A stretch of DNA of 64,000 nt from Anaerotignum sp. (GTDB lineage: Bacteria; Bacillota; Clostridia; Lachnospirales; Anaerotignaceae): the NCBI GenBank assembly GCA_020024265.1, contig JAHHTW010000003.1:1-64000 (forward strand), given 5' to 3'. Both the position numbers and the translations under genes were made by a program. Shown piece after piece: positions 54,140 to 63,010 of this stretch. The stretch's first letter is position 1, and each line of letters opens with the position of its first letter. The notes beneath the pieces were generated by a model. That model worked only from the letters and a program-made list of their open reading frames with translations, was not told where the DNA came from and did not search any database.

Positions 54140-54859
54140 ATGGATATTTATAGAAAAGATGCGATGTCTGCATTGGTAAAGGATAATCCCTATGTAGGCA
54201 GAGGGATTGTAATTGGTAAAACAGCAGATGCCAAAAAAGCGGCGATTGCATATTTTATTATGGGGCGCAGCGACAACAGCCGCAACCGTGTATTTATCGA
54301 AAAAGGCGAAGAAGTGATCATTGAACCCTTCGATGTGTCTAAGGTGGAAGATCCTTCTTTGATCATTTATTCTCCCATAAAAAAATGGGAAAATCAGCTG
54401 ATTGTAACAAATGGCGATCAGACAGATACCATTTATGACTATATCAAAGACGGAAAAGGCTTTGAGCAGGCGCTGGAAACAAGAACCTTTGAGCCGGATG
54501 CACCAAATTTTACGCCTAGGATCAGTGGCATGCTGACATTTGCCGATCAGGATTTTACATATAAAATGAGTATTCTCAAAAGTGCGGATGCACAGGGAAG
54601 CGCTTGCAGCCGCTATACGTTCTCCTATGCTGCAACAGCGGGACTGGGGCATTTCATTCATACTTATGCAGGAGATGGCAATCCGCTGCCGACATTCCAA
54701 GGCGAGCCGGAGCGTGTAGATATTCCCAATGACATTGATGCTTTTCTGAACGATATTTGGGAAAACCTGAACGATGAAAATAAGATTTCCATTTATGTAA
54801 GAATGATTGACTTGGAAACAGGCGTCGTGGAAAACCGTATGATCAACAAAAACAAATAA
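54140..54859 (+). CDS. Stand-alone IMP cyclohydrolase (PF07826, PurO-like)
   Basis: Closes FAICAR to IMP, the last step of purine synthesis. A 239-residue protein of the IMP_cyclohyd family first known from archaea (PurO), with NPYVGRGIVIGKTADAKKAA, YFIMGRSDNSRNRVF, SPIKKWENQLIVTNGDQTD and TFEPDAPNFTPRISG. It replaces the MGS-like cyclohydrolase half of PurH. It begins 6 bases after purN and is followed by the transformylase gene, so the two steps are encoded side by side but separately. Confidence 0.92.
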   Translation: MDIYRKDAMSALVKDNPYVGRGIVIGKTADAKKAAIAYFIMGRSDNSRNRVFIEKGEEVIIEPFDVSKVEDPSLIIYSPIKKWENQLIVTNGDQTDTIYDYIKDGKGFEQALETRTFEPDAPNFTPRISGMLTFADQDFTYKMSILKSADAQGSACSRYTFSYAATAGLGHFIHTYAGDGNPLPTFQGEPERVDIPNDIDAFLNDIWENLNDENKISIYVRMIDLETGVVENRMINKNK

Positions 54860-54934
54860 GAACGCAAACAGCAGCTGCCCCCAAATATTGGCGGTGGCTG
54901 TCTGTGCATCAAACCTTAAGGAGGAAAACATCAA

Positions 54935-56119
54935 ATGAAAGAATTTGAATTGAAGTATGGCTGTAATCCCAATCAGAAGCCTGCAAAAATTATGATGACA
55001 GATGGCAGAGAATTGCCCATCGAGATTCTCAATGGTAAACCCGGCTATATCAACTTTCTGGATGCTTTTAACAGCTGGCAGCTGGTAAAGGAATTAAAGG
55101 AGGCGCTGAATATGCCTGCGGCAACCTCCTTCAAGCATGTAAGCCCTACCTCTGCGGCTGTTGGTGTACCTATGAGTGCAGCATTGAAAAAAGCTTGCTT
55201 TGTCGATGATATTGAGGGGCTTGATGATTCTCCGATTGCTTTGGCATATGCAAGAGCAAGAGGGACAGATCGTATGTGCTCTTTTGGTGACTGGGTAGCG
55301 TTGAGCGATGTTTGTGACGAAGTAACTGCACGTATTTTGAAACGAGAGGTGTCTGATGGTATCATTGCACCGGGCTATACACAGGAAGCATTGGAAATCC
55401 TCAAGGGTAAGAAAAAAGGCAATTACAATATTGTAAAGATTGATCCAAACTATGTACCGCAAGAACAGGAGCGCAAGCAGGTGTACGGGATTACATTTGA
55501 GCAGGGAAGAAACAATTTTTGCATCAACCATGATTTGCTCAAAGATATTGTAACAGAAAATAAGGATTTGCCGGAAAATGCAAAGCGTGATTTGATCGTT
55601 TCCTTGATTACATTGAAATATACACAGTCCAATTCTGTATGTTTCGCAAAGGATGGACAGGCAATCGGTGTTGGTGCAGGTCAGCAGTCCCGCATCCATT
55701 GTACCAGATTGGCAGGGGACAAGGCGGATGTATGGCACTTGCGCCAGCATGAAAAGGTACTGAATCTTCCATTCTTGCCTACGGTAGGCAGACCGGATAG
55801 AGATAATACCATTGATGTATATATCTCTGATGATTATGAAGACGTACTGGCAGATGGTGCATGGCAGAGGTTGTTCTCTGAAAAACCTGAGCCTTTGACC
55901 AGAGAAGAAAAGAAAGCATATCTTGCTACCATAAGCGGCGTATCTGTTGGCAGCGATGCATTCTTCCCGTTTGGTGATAACATTGAAAGAGCAGCAAAGA
56001 GCGGTGTATCCTATGTTGCAGAACCGGGTGGCTCCATTCGTGATGACAATGTCATTGAAACCTGCAACAAATTCCATATGGTTATGGCATTTACTGGTAT
56101 GAGATTGTTCCATCACTAA
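54935..56119 (+). CDS. Stand-alone AICAR transformylase (PurH C-terminal-type)
   Basis: Formylates AICAR with 10-formyl-THF to give FAICAR. 394 residues with only the transformylase fold and no N-terminal IMP cyclohydrolase: LKYGCNPNQKPAKIMMTDG, the catalytic AATSFKHVSPTSAAVG (Lys-His), YTQSNSVCFAKDGQAIGVGA, GQQSRIHCTRLAGDKAD and SDAFFPFGDNIERAAKSGVS. It follows the PurO-like gene by 75 bases that include a GC-rich hairpin. Its substrate phosphate esters (ZMP/ZTP) are the riboswitch ligands. Confidence 0.95.
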   Translation: MKEFELKYGCNPNQKPAKIMMTDGRELPIEILNGKPGYINFLDAFNSWQLVKELKEALNMPAATSFKHVSPTSAAVGVPMSAALKKACFVDDIEGLDDSPIALAYARARGTDRMCSFGDWVALSDVCDEVTARILKREVSDGIIAPGYTQEALEILKGKKKGNYNIVKIDPNYVPQEQERKQVYGITFEQGRNNFCINHDLLKDIVTENKDLPENAKRDLIVSLITLKYTQSNSVCFAKDGQAIGVGAGQQSRIHCTRLAGDKADVWHLRQHEKVLNLPFLPTVGRPDRDNTIDVYISDDYEDVLADGAWQRLFSEKPEPLTREEKKAYLATISGVSVGSDAFFPFGDNIERAAKSGVSYVAEPGGSIRDDNVIETCNKFHMVMAFTGMRLFHH

Positions 56120-56139
56120 AAAGCTAGGAGGTTTTCAGT

Positions 56140-57402
56140 ATGAAAGTAATGGTTGTTGGCGGTGGCGGCAGAGAGCATGCCATTGTGAAGAAGATCAAAG
56201 AAAATTCTGCGGTAACAGAAATATATGCTTTGCCCGGAAATGGCGGTATTGCACAGGATGCAGTCTGTGTGGACATTGCAGCAAAGGATTTGGATGGCAT
56301 TGCAGTATTTGCAAAAGAAAAACAGATTGATTTTGCTGTTGTGGCGCCGGATGATCCTTTGGTGCTGGGTGCAGTCGATGTGCTGGAAGCACTGGGGATT
56401 CCCTGTTTTGGTCCAAATAAAAAAGCAGCAATCTTAGAAGGCAGCAAGGTGTTTTCAAAAGATCTGATGAAAAAATACAACATTCCAACTGCACAGTATG
56501 CAGTGTTTGATGATCCGCAAAAAGCAATGGAATATTTGAAAACAGCACCTTTGCCCACAGTCATCAAAGCCGATGGCTTGGCATTGGGCAAAGGCGTTAT
56601 CATTGCAGAAAGCAGAGAAGAGGCACTGAATGCCGTACATACCATTATGGAAGATAAGGTTTTTGGTGCAAGCGGTGATCATATCGTGGTAGAGGAGTTT
56701 TTGACTGGCCCCGAAGTATCTGTACTTGCATTTACAGATGGCAAAACCATGATTCCTATGGTTTCCTCTATGGATCATAAGCGTGCATTGGATGGAGATA
56801 AAGGTCTGAATACAGGCGGTATGGGAACCATTGCCCCCAATCCATACTATACAGAAGCTCTGGCAGAGGAATGTATGAAAACCATTTTCCTGCCAACGAT
56901 GGAAGCCATGAATCAGGAAGGCAGAACCTTTAAGGGGTGCTTGTATTTTGGATTGATGCTGACATCAGACGGTCCCAAGGTAATCGAATACAACTGCCGT
57001 TTTGGCGATCCCGAAACACAGGTGGTACTGCCTTTGCTGGAAAGTGATTTGCTGAGCATCATGCAGCATATTGCGCATGGTACGCTGGCAGATGCGGAAG
57101 TGAAATTCAGCAAAAAATCCGCTTGCTGCGTCATTATGGCTTCCGAAGGCTATCCGGGAAAATATGAAAGCGGCTATGAAATCACATTGCCACAACATTG
57201 CGATCGCATCTTTGTTGCAGGTGCAAAAATAAAGGATGGCAAGCTGGTCACAGGTGGCGGTCGTGTATTGGGTGTAACAGAAATTGCAGATACATTGCAA
57301 GAAGCAATAGATCAAGCATATGTGTCTGTACAGAATGTACATTTTGCAAATGCGTATTATCGAAAGGATATTGGACAAAAAGCCCTTGCGGCGGAGGTGT
57401 AA
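56140..57402 (+). CDS. purD: Phosphoribosylamine-glycine ligase PurD
   Basis: Joins phosphoribosylamine and glycine with ATP. A 420-residue ATP-grasp enzyme: VMVVGGGGREHAIVKKIKEN, VVAPDDPLVLGAVDVLEALG, FGPNKKAAILEGSKVFSKDL, VIKADGLALGKGVIIAESRE and NCRFGDPETQVVLPLLESDL. The length is normal. It follows the transformylase by 20 bases and purL starts 2 bases after it. Confidence 0.98.
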   Translation: MKVMVVGGGGREHAIVKKIKENSAVTEIYALPGNGGIAQDAVCVDIAAKDLDGIAVFAKEKQIDFAVVAPDDPLVLGAVDVLEALGIPCFGPNKKAAILEGSKVFSKDLMKKYNIPTAQYAVFDDPQKAMEYLKTAPLPTVIKADGLALGKGVIIAESREEALNAVHTIMEDKVFGASGDHIVVEEFLTGPEVSVLAFTDGKTMIPMVSSMDHKRALDGDKGLNTGGMGTIAPNPYYTEALAEECMKTIFLPTMEAMNQEGRTFKGCLYFGLMLTSDGPKVIEYNCRFGDPETQVVLPLLESDLLSIMQHIAHGTLADAEVKFSKKSACCVIMASEGYPGKYESGYEITLPQHCDRIFVAGAKIKDGKLVTGGGRVLGVTEIADTLQEAIDQAYVSVQNVHFANAYYRKDIGQKALAAEV

Positions 57403-57404
57403 AA

Positions 57405-60400
57405 ATGGTTTACAGAATTTATGTAGAAAAGAAAAAAGGCTTGCAGACGGAAGCGGATGGTTTGCGTAATGACCTTGTTCATCTGCTGGGTATCCAAAAT
57501 TTGACCGGTCTGCGTCTGCTCAATCGTTATGATGTAGAGCATATAGAAAAGGATTTATTTGAAAAATGCAAGACAACCGTATTTTCTGAACCTCAGCTGG
57601 ATGATTTGCTGGATGAAATTCCACAAGATGGTGCAAGGGTATTTGCAGTGGAATTTTTGCCAGGTCAATTCGATCAGCGTGCAAACTCCGCAGCAGAATG
57701 TATCCAGATTATATCCAAGCAGGAACGCCCGCTGGTAAAGAGTGCAACCGTATATCTGCTCTATGGCAATTTGACAGAGGTAGAGGTAGATGCAATCAAA
57801 AAATATGTCATCAATCCAGTGGAATCCAGAGAGGCTGCACTTGATCCTTTTGATACATTGGAAGTGGTTTATGATATTCCGACAGAAGTTGCAACACTGG
57901 ATGGTTTCTGTCAGATGGATGAATCTGCATTGGCTCAGTTTGTTGCAGATATGGGTCTTGCGATGGATCTGGATGATATCAAAGTGTGCCAGAATTATTT
58001 CCAAAGTGAACATAGAGATCCGACCATTACAGAAATCAAAATGATTGATACATACTGGTCTGACCATTGCCGTCACACCACATTCCAGACAACGATTGAT
58101 CGTGTGCGTTTTGAAGATCCTATTTTGGAAAAGGCTTATGCAGAATACCTCGAAACTAGAAAAGCAATTGGTAGAACAAAACCCATCAATTTGATGGATA
58201 TGGGTACGATTGTAGCAAAACTGTTGAAAAAAGAGGGCAAGCTTGATAAACTGGATGAATCTGAAGAAATCAATGCCTGCACAGTAAAAATTGATGTAGA
58301 GGTAGATGACAGAATAGAAAAATGGCTGTTGCTGTTTAAAAATGAAACACATAACCATCCAACAGAAATTGAACCTTTTGGTGGTGCAGCAACCTGTATC
58401 GGTGGTGCAATCCGTGATCCTTTGAGCGGTCGTTCCTATGTATATGCGGCAATGCGTGTAACAGGTGCAGCAAATCCTTTGCTTCCAGTTTCCGAAACAC
58501 TCGCAGGCAAACTGCCTCAGCGTAAAATTGTCACAACCGCAGCAGCAGGGTACAGCTCTTATGGCAACCAGATTGGTCTGGCTACCGGACAGGTAGATGA
58601 ATTGTACCATGACGGCTATGTGGCAAAAAGAATGGAAATTGGCGCAGTCATTGGTGCAGCACCGGCAGAAAATGTACGTAGAGAACGCCCTGTGGATACA
58701 GATATTGTTATTTTGTTGGGCGGTAAAACCGGTCGTGACGGCTGTGGTGGTGCAACCGGATCTTCCAAATCTCATACATTGCAGTCCTTGGAAAGCTGTG
58801 GTGCAGAGGTACAGAAGGGCAATGCGCCGGAAGAAAGAAAGCTGCAAAGGTTGTTCCGTAACAAAGAGGCTTCTCAGCTGATTAAGCGTTGTAATGATTT
58901 TGGTGCCGGCGGTGTTTCTGTAGCGATTGGTGAGCTGGCAGACGGTTTGGAAATCAATCTCAATGCGGTACCCAAAAAATATGAAGGCTTGGATGGTACA
59001 GAGCTGGCAATCAGCGAATCTCAGGAACGTATGGCAGTTGTGGTAGCTGCAAAGGACGTAGAACGTTTCAAAGAACTGGCTTATAGCGAAAACCTTGAAG
59101 CAACCGTTGTTGCAGAGGTAAAAGAAAAGCCTTATCTGGTCATGAATTGGAATGGCAAACAGATTGTCAATATCTCTCGTGCATTCTTGGACTCCAATGG
59201 TGCAGAAAAACATATTGATGTAGAACTGTCAGCACCTGAGAAGTACGATAAGACAATCCCCAGTGATTTTGAAGAAGCATATCTGGATTTGGCAGGAGAT
59301 TTGAATGTTTGCTCCAAACGAGGTTTGTCTGAACGCTTTGATTCCACCATTGGTGCAGGAACCGTATTGATGCCTTTTGGTGGCAAGAATCAACGTACAC
59401 CCATTCAGGCAATGGTCAATAAAATATCTATGGAAAAAGCGGATGCAACAACATGCTCTGTGATGGCTTGGGGATATAATCCGTTTATCGCAGAAAAAAG
59501 TCCTTACCATAGTGCATACTTGGCAGTGGTGGAATCTGTTTCCAAATTAGTGGCAACGGGTGCGAAATTTGAAGATGTATATTTATCCTTCCAGGAATAT
59601 TTTGAAAAATTGCAGAAAGATCCTAAGCGTTGGGGCAAGCCTATGGCAGCGCTTTTGGGTGCATTTATGGCTCAGAAGGGTCTGGAAATTGCAGCCATTG
59701 GCGGAAAAGATTCCATGAGCGGCACATTTGAACAGATCAATGTACCACCTACATTGGTTTCTTTTGCAGTTACAACAGAGCGTGTGGACAACATTCTTTC
59801 TCCGGAATGGAAACAGGCGGGGCATCGTGTGGTACTGGTAAAACCGGAATACGATGAAAGCGGTCTGCCTACCACAGACAGCCTGAAAGCAGTATTTGCA
59901 CAGGTAAATGGCTTGATGCGGGAAGGCAAGGTTGTTGCAGCATATACACCAACCTATGGTGGCATTGCAGAAGCGGTTTTGAAGATGGCAATGGGCAATG
60001 ATATTGGCTTTACCTATGCCGAAGGCTTGACACAGGAAGATATTTTTGGCTATTGCTATGGATCTTTTGTACTTGAGCTGACAAATGATGAAGCAGTTGG
60101 TGTTCAGCTGGGTATCACCGGCGGGGATGCGATTGTCAAAGATGGTGTTTCCATTCCTTTGTCCAAACTGTATCAGATATATGAAGAAAAGCTGGAACCC
60201 ATCTATGCATGCAACATCGAAACAGAGAAGAAGGACATTCCTACCATCAGCTATCAGGCGAAGAATATTGCAAAACCTCGTCTGAGCTTTGCAAAACCGA
60301 AGGTACTGATACCGGTATTCCCAGGCACAAACTGTGAATATGATTCTGCAAAGGCAATGGAAAAAGCAGGTGCAGAGGCAGAAATTTTTGTCATCAATAA

Positions 60401-61091
60401 CCTGTCCGCAGCTGGTATTGCACATTCTGTAGAAACATTTGCCAAGAAGCTGTCAGATAGTCAAATGATTTTCATCCCTGGTGGTTTTTCTGGTGGGGAT
60501 GAACCGGATGGCTCTGGAAAATTCATTACCGCATTCTTCCGTAATCCGGAGGTAAAAGAAGCTGTTACCAATTTATTGGAGGAAAAGGATGGTTTGATTT
60601 GTGGCATTTGCAACGGTTTCCAAGCATTGATTAAGCTAGGACTGGTACCTTACGGCAAGATCATTGATACAGATGAAAATTGCCCGACACTGACTTACAA
60701 TACCATTCATAGACATCAATCCAAACTGGTACGTGTACGTCTGTCATCTAATCAATCTCCTTGGTTATCCAATGTATCCACAGGTGATATTTTTACAGTG
60801 CCCATTTCCCATGGGGAAGGTCGCTTGCTGGCAGATGAAGCACTCCTGCGACAGTTGGCAGACAATGGTCAAATCTTGACACAGTATGTAGATCAGGCTG
60901 GTCAGCCAACCAATGACATTCAGTACAATCCCAATGGTTCTGCTTGGGCGGTAGAGGGCTTACTCTCTCCGGATGGTCGTGTGCTGGGTAAAATGGGACA
61001 TTCCGAACGTATTGCAAATGGCTTGTACCGCAATGTACCAGGCGAATTTGATATGAAATTGTTCCGCTCCGCAGTAGATTATTGGAAGTAA
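57405..61091 (+). CDS. purL: Phosphoribosylformylglycinamidine synthase PurL (one-chain form)
   Basis: Converts FGAR to FGAM using glutamine. 1228 residues in one chain: an N-terminal PurS-like domain, the synthase core (TYWSDHCRHTTFQTTIDRVR, NETHNHPTEIEPFGGAATCI, SYGNQIGLATGQVDELYHDG), and a C-terminal class I glutaminase (FPGTNCEYDSAKAMEKAG, IFIPGGFSGGDEPDGSGKF, nucleophile in ICGICNGFQALIKLGL, ISHGEGRL). Most Firmicutes split this into PurS/L/Q; the long form is shared with many clostridia and proteobacteria. ATG 57405 follows GCGGAGG; the frame upstream to 57198 lies inside purD. It is the last gene of the operon. Confidence 0.97.
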   Translation: MVYRIYVEKKKGLQTEADGLRNDLVHLLGIQNLTGLRLLNRYDVEHIEKDLFEKCKTTVFSEPQLDDLLDEIPQDGARVFAVEFLPGQFDQRANSAAECIQIISKQERPLVKSATVYLLYGNLTEVEVDAIKKYVINPVESREAALDPFDTLEVVYDIPTEVATLDGFCQMDESALAQFVADMGLAMDLDDIKVCQNYFQSEHRDPTITEIKMIDTYWSDHCRHTTFQTTIDRVRFEDPILEKAYAEYLETRKAIGRTKPINLMDMGTIVAKLLKKEGKLDKLDESEEINACTVKIDVEVDDRIEKWLLLFKNETHNHPTEIEPFGGAATCIGGAIRDPLSGRSYVYAAMRVTGAANPLLPVSETLAGKLPQRKIVTTAAAGYSSYGNQIGLATGQVDELYHDGYVAKRMEIGAVIGAAPAENVRRERPVDTDIVILLGGKTGRDGCGGATGSSKSHTLQSLESCGAEVQKGNAPEERKLQRLFRNKEASQLIKRCNDFGAGGVSVAIGELADGLEINLNAVPKKYEGLDGTELAISESQERMAVVVAAKDVERFKELAYSENLEATVVAEVKEKPYLVMNWNGKQIVNISRAFLDSNGAEKHIDVELSAPEKYDKTIPSDFEEAYLDLAGDLNVCSKRGLSERFDSTIGAGTVLMPFGGKNQRTPIQAMVNKISMEKADATTCSVMAWGYNPFIAEKSPYHSAYLAVVESVSKLVATGAKFEDVYLSFQEYFEKLQKDPKRWGKPMAALLGAFMAQKGLEIAAIGGKDSMSGTFEQINVPPTLVSFAVTTERVDNILSPEWKQAGHRVVLVKPEYDESGLPTTDSLKAVFAQVNGLMREGKVVAAYTPTYGGIAEAVLKMAMGNDIGFTYAEGLTQEDIFGYCYGSFVLELTNDEAVGVQLGITGGDAIVKDGVSIPLSKLYQIYEEKLEPIYACNIETEKKDIPTISYQAKNIAKPRLSFAKPKVLIPVFPGTNCEYDSAKAMEKAGAEAEIFVINNLSAAGIAHSVETFAKKLSDSQMIFIPGGFSGGDEPDGSGKFITAFFRNPEVKEAVTNLLEEKDGLICGICNGFQALIKLGLVPYGKIIDTDENCPTLTYNTIHRHQSKLVRVRLSSNQSPWLSNVSTGDIFTVPISHGEGRLLADEALLRQLADNGQILTQYVDQAGQPTNDIQYNPNGSAWAVEGLLSPDGRVLGKMGHSERIANGLYRNVPGEFDMKLFRSAVDYWK

Positions 61092-61116
61092 CAAAGAAAA
61101 TACGGGTTCATGTTAA

Positions 61117-61167
61117 GACCTTGGGGCTTTGCCCCAATACCCCACAAGGGACTTCGTCCCTTGACCC
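61117..61167 (-). repeat. REP-like double-hairpin unit, copy 1 (inverted)
   Basis: Two adjacent hairpins, TTGGGGC/GCCCCAA and AAGGGAC/GTCCCTT, framed by GACC and GACCC. The complement reads GGGTCAAGGGAC...GGGGCAAAGCCCCAAGGTC, the same plan as copies 2 and 3 but with compensating base changes in the stems. Confidence 0.8.
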
Positions 61168-61173
61168 ATTACA

Positions 61174-61203
61174 ACGACCTTAGGGCATCGCCCTAAGGTC
61201 GTT
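61174..61203 (+). terminator. Strong hairpin, likely end of the purine operon
   Basis: AACGACCTTAGGGC (61173-61186) pairs perfectly with GCCCTAAGGTCGTT (61190-61203) around ATC. A short T-containing tail (GGTTTAT) follows. It is 80 bases past purL. It could instead belong to the REP-like cluster. Confidence 0.6.
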
Positions 61204-61296
61204 GGTTTATGCCAGAAAATATTTATAGTTTGGGATGAAGATGCAGGACAGCTCAAGGAATCAAACTCCTTGGCACTATGGTTCTTTGGCTTAGGT

Positions 61297-61381
61297 CTTT
61301 TTCAACGACATGTGGCGAAGCTGCTAATGGGTCAAGGGGTGAAACCCCTTGCAGGGAATTGGGACAGCGTCCCAAGGTCTT
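61297..61381 (+). repeat. REP-like double-hairpin unit, copy 2
   Basis: An 85-base unit CTTTTTCAACGACATGTGGC ... AAGGTCT with two hairpins, AAGGGGTGAAACCCCTT and TTGGGACAGCGTCCCAA. It is nearly identical to copy 3 (differences at AACG/AATG and AATGGG/AACGGG). Confidence 0.85.
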
Positions 61382-61393
61382 TTTTCATCCAAA

Positions 61394-61478
61394 CTTTTTC
61401 AATGACATGTGGCGAAGCTGCTAACGGGTCAAGGGGTGAAACCCCTTGCAGGGAATTGGGACAGCGTCCCAAGGTCTT
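61394..61478 (+). repeat. REP-like double-hairpin unit, copy 3
   Basis: A direct repeat of copy 2 with a 12-base spacer between them. The same two hairpins are present. The block ends 88 bases before lysA. Two near-identical copies in tandem suggest recent duplication. Confidence 0.85.
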
Positions 61479-61565
61479 CTGCTCTTTCGCTTATGATATA
61501 CATTGAAAAGAAAGTGAGAGTTTGTTATAATGGGTATAAAATTTGTAGAAACGGAGTATAGACAA

Positions 61566-62822
61566 ATGAAAAAACCTTTTATCTCTTTGGAACAAGCACA
61601 AGAAATAATAAAAAAATATCCAACCCCCTTTCATATTTATGACGAAAAGGGGATTCGTGAAAATGCAAGAATGGTCAATAAAGCATTTGCATGGAACAAG
61701 GGTTTTCGTGAATATTTTGCCGTAAAGGCGACTCCGACACCCGGCATTTTGCAGGTGCTGAAGGAGGAGGGATGCGGTGCGGATTGCTCCTCGTACACAG
61801 AATTGAGAATCGCACAGGCATTGGGTATTACGGGGCATGATATTATGTTTTCCTCAAATGTAACACCTGAAGAGGATTTTGCACTGGCAGCAGAATTGGG
61901 TGCAATCATCAATTTTGATGATATCACACATATTCCCTTTTTTGAAAAAATTGCAAAGATTCCGGAAACCGTATGTTGTCGGTATAATCCTGGTGGTATG
62001 TTTCAAGTAAGCAATGAAATTATGGATAATCCGGGAGATGCCAAATATGGTATGACAAAGGAACAAATCAAACAGGCTTTTGCTATGCTGAAGGAAAAAG
62101 GTGCAAAGCATTTTGGGATTCACTCCTTTTTGGCAAGCAGTACAAGTTCTAATGTATATTATCCGATGCTTTCTAAAATTTTGTTTGAACTGGCAGTAGA
62201 ACTCAAAAATGAATTGGATATCCATATTTCATTCATCAATCTCTCTGGTGGAGTAGGGATTCCGTATCACCCGGACGAAGTGGGCTGCGACATTATGGCA
62301 ATCGGAGAAGGTGTACATCAAGTATACGATGAAGTGCTGCTGCCGGCTGGCATGGATGATGTTGCGATTTTTACAGAAATGGGACGGTATATGCTTGCGC
62401 CCTACGGCGCACTGGTTTCACAGGTGATACATGAAAAGCATATTTATAAAGACTATATGGGATTGGATGCCTGTGCAGTCAATTTGATGCGCCCCGCAAT
62501 GTATGGAGCATATCATCATATGACTGTTTTGGGCAAGGAGTCTGTCCCTTGCGACCATCAGTACGATGTAACCGGAGGACTTTGTGAAAATAATGATAAA
62601 TTTGCTGTAGACCGTATGTTGCCGAAAATGGAAATCGGTGATATTGTCTATATTCATGATACTGGTGCACATGGCCATTCTATGGGCTATAATTATAATG
62701 GCAAGCTGCGTTCCGCAGAGCTTTTGTTAAAAGAAAATGGCACAATAGAAATGATTCGCCGTGCCGAAACAGAACAAGATTATTTCGCAACATTTGATTT
62801 TACTGGTTTGTTTGACAAATGA
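61566..62822 (+). CDS. lysA: Diaminopimelate decarboxylase-type PLP enzyme LysA
   Basis: Decarboxylates meso-diaminopimelate to lysine. A 418-residue fold-type III enzyme: the PLP lysine lies in REYFAVKATPTPGILQVL; GCGADCSSYTELRIAQALG; the glycine-rich phosphate loop FINLSGGVGIPYHPDE; EMGRYMLAPYGALVSQV; GGLCENNDKFAVDRMLP; and GAHGHSMGYNYNGKLRSAEL. ATG 61566 follows GGAG at 9 bases; upstream ATG 61530 lacks a site. The motif set fits LysA; a related ornithine or carboxynorspermidine decarboxylase is less likely. It is preceded by the REP-like block, with no operon partner. Confidence 0.9.
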   Translation: MKKPFISLEQAQEIIKKYPTPFHIYDEKGIRENARMVNKAFAWNKGFREYFAVKATPTPGILQVLKEEGCGADCSSYTELRIAQALGITGHDIMFSSNVTPEEDFALAAELGAIINFDDITHIPFFEKIAKIPETVCCRYNPGGMFQVSNEIMDNPGDAKYGMTKEQIKQAFAMLKEKGAKHFGIHSFLASSTSSNVYYPMLSKILFELAVELKNELDIHISFINLSGGVGIPYHPDEVGCDIMAIGEGVHQVYDEVLLPAGMDDVAIFTEMGRYMLAPYGALVSQVIHEKHIYKDYMGLDACAVNLMRPAMYGAYHHMTVLGKESVPCDHQYDVTGGLCENNDKFAVDRMLPKMEIGDIVYIHDTGAHGHSMGYNYNGKLRSAELLLKENGTIEMIRRAETEQDYFATFDFTGLFDK

Positions 62823-63010
62823 TGAGTATCCTACCTTTGACAAACCCAATTGCCAAAAGTTTTGATACATACCACTTTCGGACATCATGCGTCTGAAAAA
62901 GTTCGATGAGTGGATCAGAGAAACAAATCCCATACAAAAGTTTCAGATAAGAATGTATGGTAAAAAGGCACTGTAATGTTTATGCAAAAGCACATAAGGA
63001 GGAAGAACCT

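Noticed and set aside
57555..59213. 552-residue open frame on the minus strand
   Set aside because: Antisense to purL. It is rich in Cys, Phe and Ile with no motif; it is a shadow of the codon pattern of purL.
61297..61478. Possible CRISPR array
   Set aside because: Only two direct copies of an 85-base unit with a 12-base spacer, both with internal hairpins and no cas genes. This is a REP-like duplication.
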